Part shown: positions 61,150 through 64,000 of the stretch, one piece after another | Position numbering within the stretch: position 1 is the stretch's first letter | How the letters are laid out: each line of letters opens with the position of its first letter | Assembly: GCA_030655135.1 (NCBI GenBank) | Contig: JAURWC010000076.1 | Span: 206,384-270,383 of the forward strand | Reading direction: 5' to 3' | DNA length: 64,000 nucleotides | From: Hyphomicrobiaceae bacterium | Lineage (GTDB): Bacteria; Pseudomonadota; Alphaproteobacteria; Rhizobiales; Hyphomicrobiaceae | Position numbers and translations under genes: made by a program | The notes under the pieces: generated by a model | Database searches by the model: none | The model's input: the letters and a program-made list of their open reading frames with translations, nothing else | Told to the model about the DNA's origin: nothing

Positions 61150-61635
61150 ATGAGCATTTTCGGAAGCATCGTTGAGGCCATTTTTGGAGGGCCCGCCCAA
61201 GCGGAGACGCCCGCGGCTGCGCCTGCGCCCGGCACGGCCGGTTCCAAGACGTCCGGCGGTGGCGCTGGCACGAAGGAGCCGGGCACAGCCGGCTCAAAGA
61301 CGTCCGGCACGCCTCAGCCCGCCGAGGCGGCGAAGGTTGCCGTGAACGCGCCTGCTGCGATGCCAGGCGGCGCACAGCCCGTCGATGTGGCGGCCAACAT
61401 GGACAAGTTGCAGAAGGCTTCGAAAGAGAAGGGTCTCGACTGGCGCAAGTCGATCGTCGACCTGATGAAGATCCTCGACCTCGATTCCAGCCTCAAGGCG
61501 CGGCAGACGCTGGCCAAGGAGCTGCACTATGACGGCGACACCAAGGATTCCGGCGCCATGAACGTTTGGCTGCACAAGCAAGTGATGGTCAAGCTGGCGG
61601 AGAATGGCGGCAAGGTGCCGTCCGAACTGACCTGA
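61150..61635 (+). CDS. DUF3597 domain protein
   Basis: 161 residues: an N-terminal MSIFGSIVEAIFGG helix, a low-complexity Ala/Gly/Thr/Pro linker, and a C-terminal DUF3597 domain (DVAANMDKLQKASKEKGLDW ... SIVDLMKILDLDSSLKARQTLAKEL) of the kind also annotated as a LysM-associated or periplasmic helper. The linker contains two copies of GTAGSKTSG separated by 17 residues, an internal duplication. ATG 61150 has AGGAG nearby. A terminator follows. Confidence 0.85.
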   Translation: MSIFGSIVEAIFGGPAQAETPAAAPAPGTAGSKTSGGGAGTKEPGTAGSKTSGTPQPAEAAKVAVNAPAAMPGGAQPVDVAANMDKLQKASKEKGLDWRKSIVDLMKILDLDSSLKARQTLAKELHYDGDTKDSGAMNVWLHKQVMVKLAENGGKVPSELT

Positions 61636-61658
61636 TTTGATTCTTTGAAGCGATTTCG

Positions 61659-61691
61659 AGGGCCCGACGCGCAACCCGTGTTGGGCCCTTT
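61659..61691 (+). terminator. Terminator-like hairpin after the DUF3597 gene
   Basis: Arms AGGGCCC and GGGCCCT flank a longer stem with G-U pairs, followed by TTTC. It begins 24 bases after the stop codon. Confidence 0.65.
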
Positions 61692-61867
61692 CGCATCTGG
61701 CCTGCAAAGGTTGCCGATTGTCAGGCGAAAGATGCGTCCAAGCCACGAACATCCCGGATGTGAACGAAAATTCAGCCGCAATGATGCCGCTGATCAACTA
61801 TAATTTTAGCAAATTGCTTCAGGATACTTGGATTGGCTGAATTGCAGCCGAACCAATGTAAGCACCC

Positions 61868-62224
61868 ATGTACCGAAACCTGAGCGAATACCAGCCGGAG
61901 CCTCCGCATCCGGGAGAGATCCTGCGCGAGGACATCCTGCCTTGCCTGCGAATGTCGCGCGCTGAGCTGGCGCGTCACCTCGGCGTGTCGCCGCGACTAC
62001 TCGCCGACCTGCTGGCGGAGCGCCGCAGTGTCGACCGGGCGATGGCGCAGCGGCTGGGCCTGGCCTTCGGCCATGGCGCCCGCTACTGGCTGGGCCTTCA
62101 GGTGCAGTTCGATCTTTGGCACAGCGACTATGACGGCCAGCCTGCCGTGACGCCGCTAACGTGGGGCAAGTCGCTTGCCCGCGACAAGCGCCCCGCACGC
62201 GGCGGACGCCATCTGGCCGTCTGA
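61868..62224 (+). CDS. higA: HigA-family addiction-module antitoxin-like regulator
   Basis: 118 residues with a HigA/VapI XRE helix-turn-helix: PPHPGEILREDILPCLRMS, then ELARHLGVSPRLLADLLAERR and ALRLGLAFGHGARYWLGLQ (spelled in the sequence as AQRLGLAFGHG). The tail (ARDKRPARGGRHLAV) is basic. A perfect TATAAT lies at 61799-61804 with a weak -35. No HigB-type toxin precedes or follows, so it is unpaired. Confidence 0.8.
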   Translation: MYRNLSEYQPEPPHPGEILREDILPCLRMSRAELARHLGVSPRLLADLLAERRSVDRAMAQRLGLAFGHGARYWLGLQVQFDLWHSDYDGQPAVTPLTWGKSLARDKRPARGGRHLAV

Positions 62225-62295
62225 CGCCCCCCATCCCTGTTTTCGCATTCGCCGCCGCCGCGCCTGACCCGCTCGCGCGAACCGCGCCTGCTGTC

Positions 62296-62339
62296 GTGCT
62301 TCCTATCGGAAAACCGCTCCACACTTTGTCCGGAAGCAC
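62296..62339. repeat. 44-bp palindrome, first of a tandem pair
   Basis: GTGCTTC/GAAGCAC outer arms, with CCGCTCCACAC in the loop and one extra base (TTTGTCC) relative to the copies at the right edge. 12 bases separate it from the next copy. Confidence 0.85.
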
Positions 62340-62351
62340 TCTAGTTTTGCC

Positions 62352-62395
62352 GTGCTTCTTTTCGGAAAACCGCTCCACACTTTGTCCGGAAGCAC
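62352..62395. repeat. 44-bp palindrome, second of a tandem pair
   Basis: Differs from the first copy only in the TTCTTTTCGG region of the left arm. The pair occupies the leader of the SDR gene, 38 bases before its ATG. Confidence 0.85.
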
Positions 62396-62432
62396 TCTAG
62401 TCTTGCCGCCGCGAGGTCTTCACGGAGCGGCA

Positions 62433-63332
62433 ATGAGCAAACTTATTCATTCCCTGGCCGATGCCTGGGTTGGGCGTCATGCCACCCCCGACAAAGGAGC
62501 CATCGACGCCGTCGCGGGTCTGCGGCCGGCGACCGTGATCACCGGGGCATCCAAAGGCATCGGACTGGCGCTGGCCAAGCGGTTTGCCGTCAAAGGCGAC
62601 GCCGTGGTGCTGGTCGCCCGGCATCCCGGCCCGCTGGCAGAGGCGGTCGCTGCCGTAAAGGCGGTGGCTCCAGATCAGATTGCATTGCCGGTGGCGGTCG
62701 ACGTCACTGACGCCGGGGCGTTCGATCAGATTGCGGCGACGCTGCGCGCCAACGGGTTGTATCTCGACGTGCTGATAAATAACGCGGGCATGGGCCTGGG
62801 TGGCAGAGCCGTCGAACAAAGTCCCGCGGCGTTGGATCGCCTGATCGCCCTGAATGTTGCCGCGTTGACGCGGCTCACTCGCCTAGCCTTGCCGGACATG
62901 CTGGCGCGTGGACGCGGGGGCATCATCAACGTCGCTTCGCTCGGCGGATACGTGCCTGGCCCGTATCAGGCGGCTTACTACGCCAGCAAGGCATACGTGC
63001 TGTCGCTAACGGAAGCGATGGCTGCAGAACACGCCGGATCGGGTGTGCGCATCGCTGCGCTGGCGCCGGGTCCGGTCGAGACGCGATTTCATGCGGCAAT
63101 GGGCGCGGAGAGCGCGCCTTATCGATGGATCCTACCCGCCGCCCGTGCAGACAAGGTGGCTGCGGCTACACGGCGAGATTTTCTTCTCGGCAGGCGGGTG
63201 ATTGTACCTGGGGTGCTGTACACGGTCGGCAGCCTGGCCTTGCGCGTTTTGCCGCACCTCATCAGTGTGCCGCTTATGAGCAAGCTTTTGCAGCCGGCGC
63301 TGCAAAATGGCGCGAAAAAAACGCCAGCTTGA
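62433..63332 (+). CDS. Short-chain dehydrogenase/reductase
   Basis: 299 residues with a classical SDR Rossmann fold: TVITGASKGIGLALAKRF (TGxxxGxG), DVLINNAGMGL (NNAG), catalytic Ser in INVASLGGYV and the YxxxK in YYASKAYVLSL. An N-terminal extension (residues 1-32) contains no recognised motif and may be an added helix. ATG 62433 has a GGAG site, and upstream in-frame codons come from the palindrome. Substrate unknown. Confidence 0.92.
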   Translation: MSKLIHSLADAWVGRHATPDKGAIDAVAGLRPATVITGASKGIGLALAKRFAVKGDAVVLVARHPGPLAEAVAAVKAVAPDQIALPVAVDVTDAGAFDQIAATLRANGLYLDVLINNAGMGLGGRAVEQSPAALDRLIALNVAALTRLTRLALPDMLARGRGGIINVASLGGYVPGPYQAAYYASKAYVLSLTEAMAAEHAGSGVRIAALAPGPVETRFHAAMGAESAPYRWILPAARADKVAAATRRDFLLGRRVIVPGVLYTVGSLALRVLPHLISVPLMSKLLQPALQNGAKKTPA

Positions 63333-63797
63333 TGCGCGCCGTTCGTACTCTCCTAACGGTTGTCGCGTATAACGATGATCAGGTGCCGTGTTGACAAAGT
63401 CTCGCGTGCCGGTGCCATAGCGCGGCGGTTTAGAACGGAAACGTTCTTTGCCGCCGTGCATGTTTTTGGCTGGTTTAACGACGGTAGACCAGCTGTTACC
63501 AGCCAGCCCACCGCCGCACCGGATGTGACACGAGCGCTTGCTGCAAGCGTTCAAGGCCCGCACCGCACCAGTCCCTTCGCCTCGCTTCATCGCCCGGACG
63601 TGCGAGATCGATGGCGCTTTTCCCGCCTGCCAATGCGTGGTGATGTGATTGGCTACCGGCCCTAGCCCGCGCTTGGCCGGTTGAGATTTATTATCGGCGT
63701 TAAGCACCTAGAGTAGGCAAACCGGCTATCACCGAGAATGGGAATACTTCCCGATCGCGGCATGGAATGCTGGCCAATGGCGCGGGGTTACGGTCTT
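63333..63797. other. Intergenic region without a credible gene
   Basis: About 465 bases between the SDR stop and the tandem palindromes. Possible short frames exist on both strands but lack ribosome sites and recognisable residues. I see no RNA gene and no clear terminator. Confidence 0.6.
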
Positions 63798-64000
63798 GAC
63801 GTGCTTCTTATCGGAATGAAGCACTCAAGTTATTGACGTGCTTCTTATCGGAAAACCGCTGCACACTTTTCCGGAAGCACTCAAGTTATTGACGTGCTTC
63901 TTATCGGAAAACCGCTGCACACTTTTCCGGAAGCACTCAAGTTATTGACGTGCTTCTTATCGGAAAACCGCTGCACACTTTTCCGGAAGCACTCAAGTTA
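63798..64000. repeat. Tandem array of the rhizobial-type palindrome, cut by the right edge
   Basis: Unit of 56 bp: a 43-bp palindrome (GTGCTTC/GAAGCAC outer arms, CGGAAAA/TTTTCCG inner arms) and a constant 13-base linker (TCAAGTTATTGAC). Full copies start at 63835, 63891 and 63947 (the last is truncated by the edge); the first, from 63798, lacks the middle of the palindrome (37 bp). The full copies are identical where compared. Confidence 0.92.

Noticed and set aside
61636..61867. Possible higB toxin gene before the HigA-like gene
   Set aside because: The 232 bases are interrupted by stops in all plus-strand frames at useful length, and contain a terminator and a promoter-like box instead.
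63132..63707. Minus-strand frame overlapping the SDR 3' end
   Set aside because: It overlaps the conserved SDR C-terminus by 200 bases and has no recognisable domain or ribosome site.
63798..64000. Regular repeats that look like a CRISPR array
   Set aside because: The linkers between palindromes are only 13 bases and identical, whereas CRISPR spacers are about 25-40 bases and unique; no cas gene is in the window.

Overview
This 64 kb window is chromosomal DNA from a GC-rich alphaproteobacterium, most likely of the order Hyphomicrobiales (Rhizobiales), possibly near Hyphomicrobium. The evidence is gene content and order: a tsaB-rimI-fur-plsC-miaB run, mutM followed by an enoyl-CoA hydratase, actS/actR divergent from senC, metX-metW divergent from hisC-tyrC, hpt-cpdR, ftsE-ftsX, and tsaD divergent from hemC-hemD-mitofilin-hemY. 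A dispersed palindrome of the type common in rhizobial intergenic DNA is also present. The species call is an inference; no rRNA is in the window.

Layout. 0-4.5 kb: minus-strand run of tRNA modification (tsaB, miaB), N-acetylation (rimI), Fur-type regulation and lipid synthesis (plsC). 5-9.6 kb: phoR sensor kinase divergent from ppk2, a GST and two related membrane proteins. 9.8-14.7 kb: LysR regulator divergent from an SMR exporter, O-acetylhomoserine sulfhydrylase, a PepSY-like secreted protein, enoyl-CoA hydratase, mutM. 14.9-18 kb: a translationally coupled pair, a degenerate Lon-type AAA protein and a Usp-like protein. 18-23.4 kb: mmcB, the redox two-component system ActSR with SenC, and an intracellular PHB depolymerase. 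23.6-31.3 kb: SprT-like protein, tRNA-Leu, LysE exporter, VOC protein, D-Ala-D-Ala carboxypeptidase, an NYN plus LOTUS-like protein, cupin and gloB. 31.4-40.3 kb: methyltransferase, methionine (metX/metW) and histidine/tyrosine (hisC/tyrC) genes, ChaC-like protein, class II ribonucleotide reductase. 40.5-48.2 kb: WYL-like protein, second PlsC, YdcF, MoaA, an OFA transporter, a LuxI-like acyltransferase beside a haem-oxygenase-like protein, cpdR and hpt. 48.4-53 kb: ftsEX, a secreted subtilase-like protein without its triad, mobA/mobB, intradiol dioxygenase. 53.6-64 kb: tsaD, haem genes with alphaproteobacterial mitofilin, tRNA-Thr, DUF3597, an unpaired HigA-like regulator, an SDR and a tandem palindrome array at the right edge.

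The window is mostly housekeeping DNA with no prophage, insertion sequence or CRISPR array. The best candidates for undescribed biology are (i) the degenerate Lon/Usp-like pair at 14.9-18.0 kb, (ii) the LuxI-fold acyltransferase with a putative haem-oxygenase-like oxidase at 45.6-47.1 kb, (iii) the secreted pseudo-subtilase at 50.3-51.0 kb, (iv) two families of non-coding palindromic elements, one a composite of about 160 bp with a recombined solo form and one forming 56-bp tandem arrays, and (v) a Pho-box-like site between phoR and ppk2. Family assignments rest on motif recognition by eye; no database search was run.
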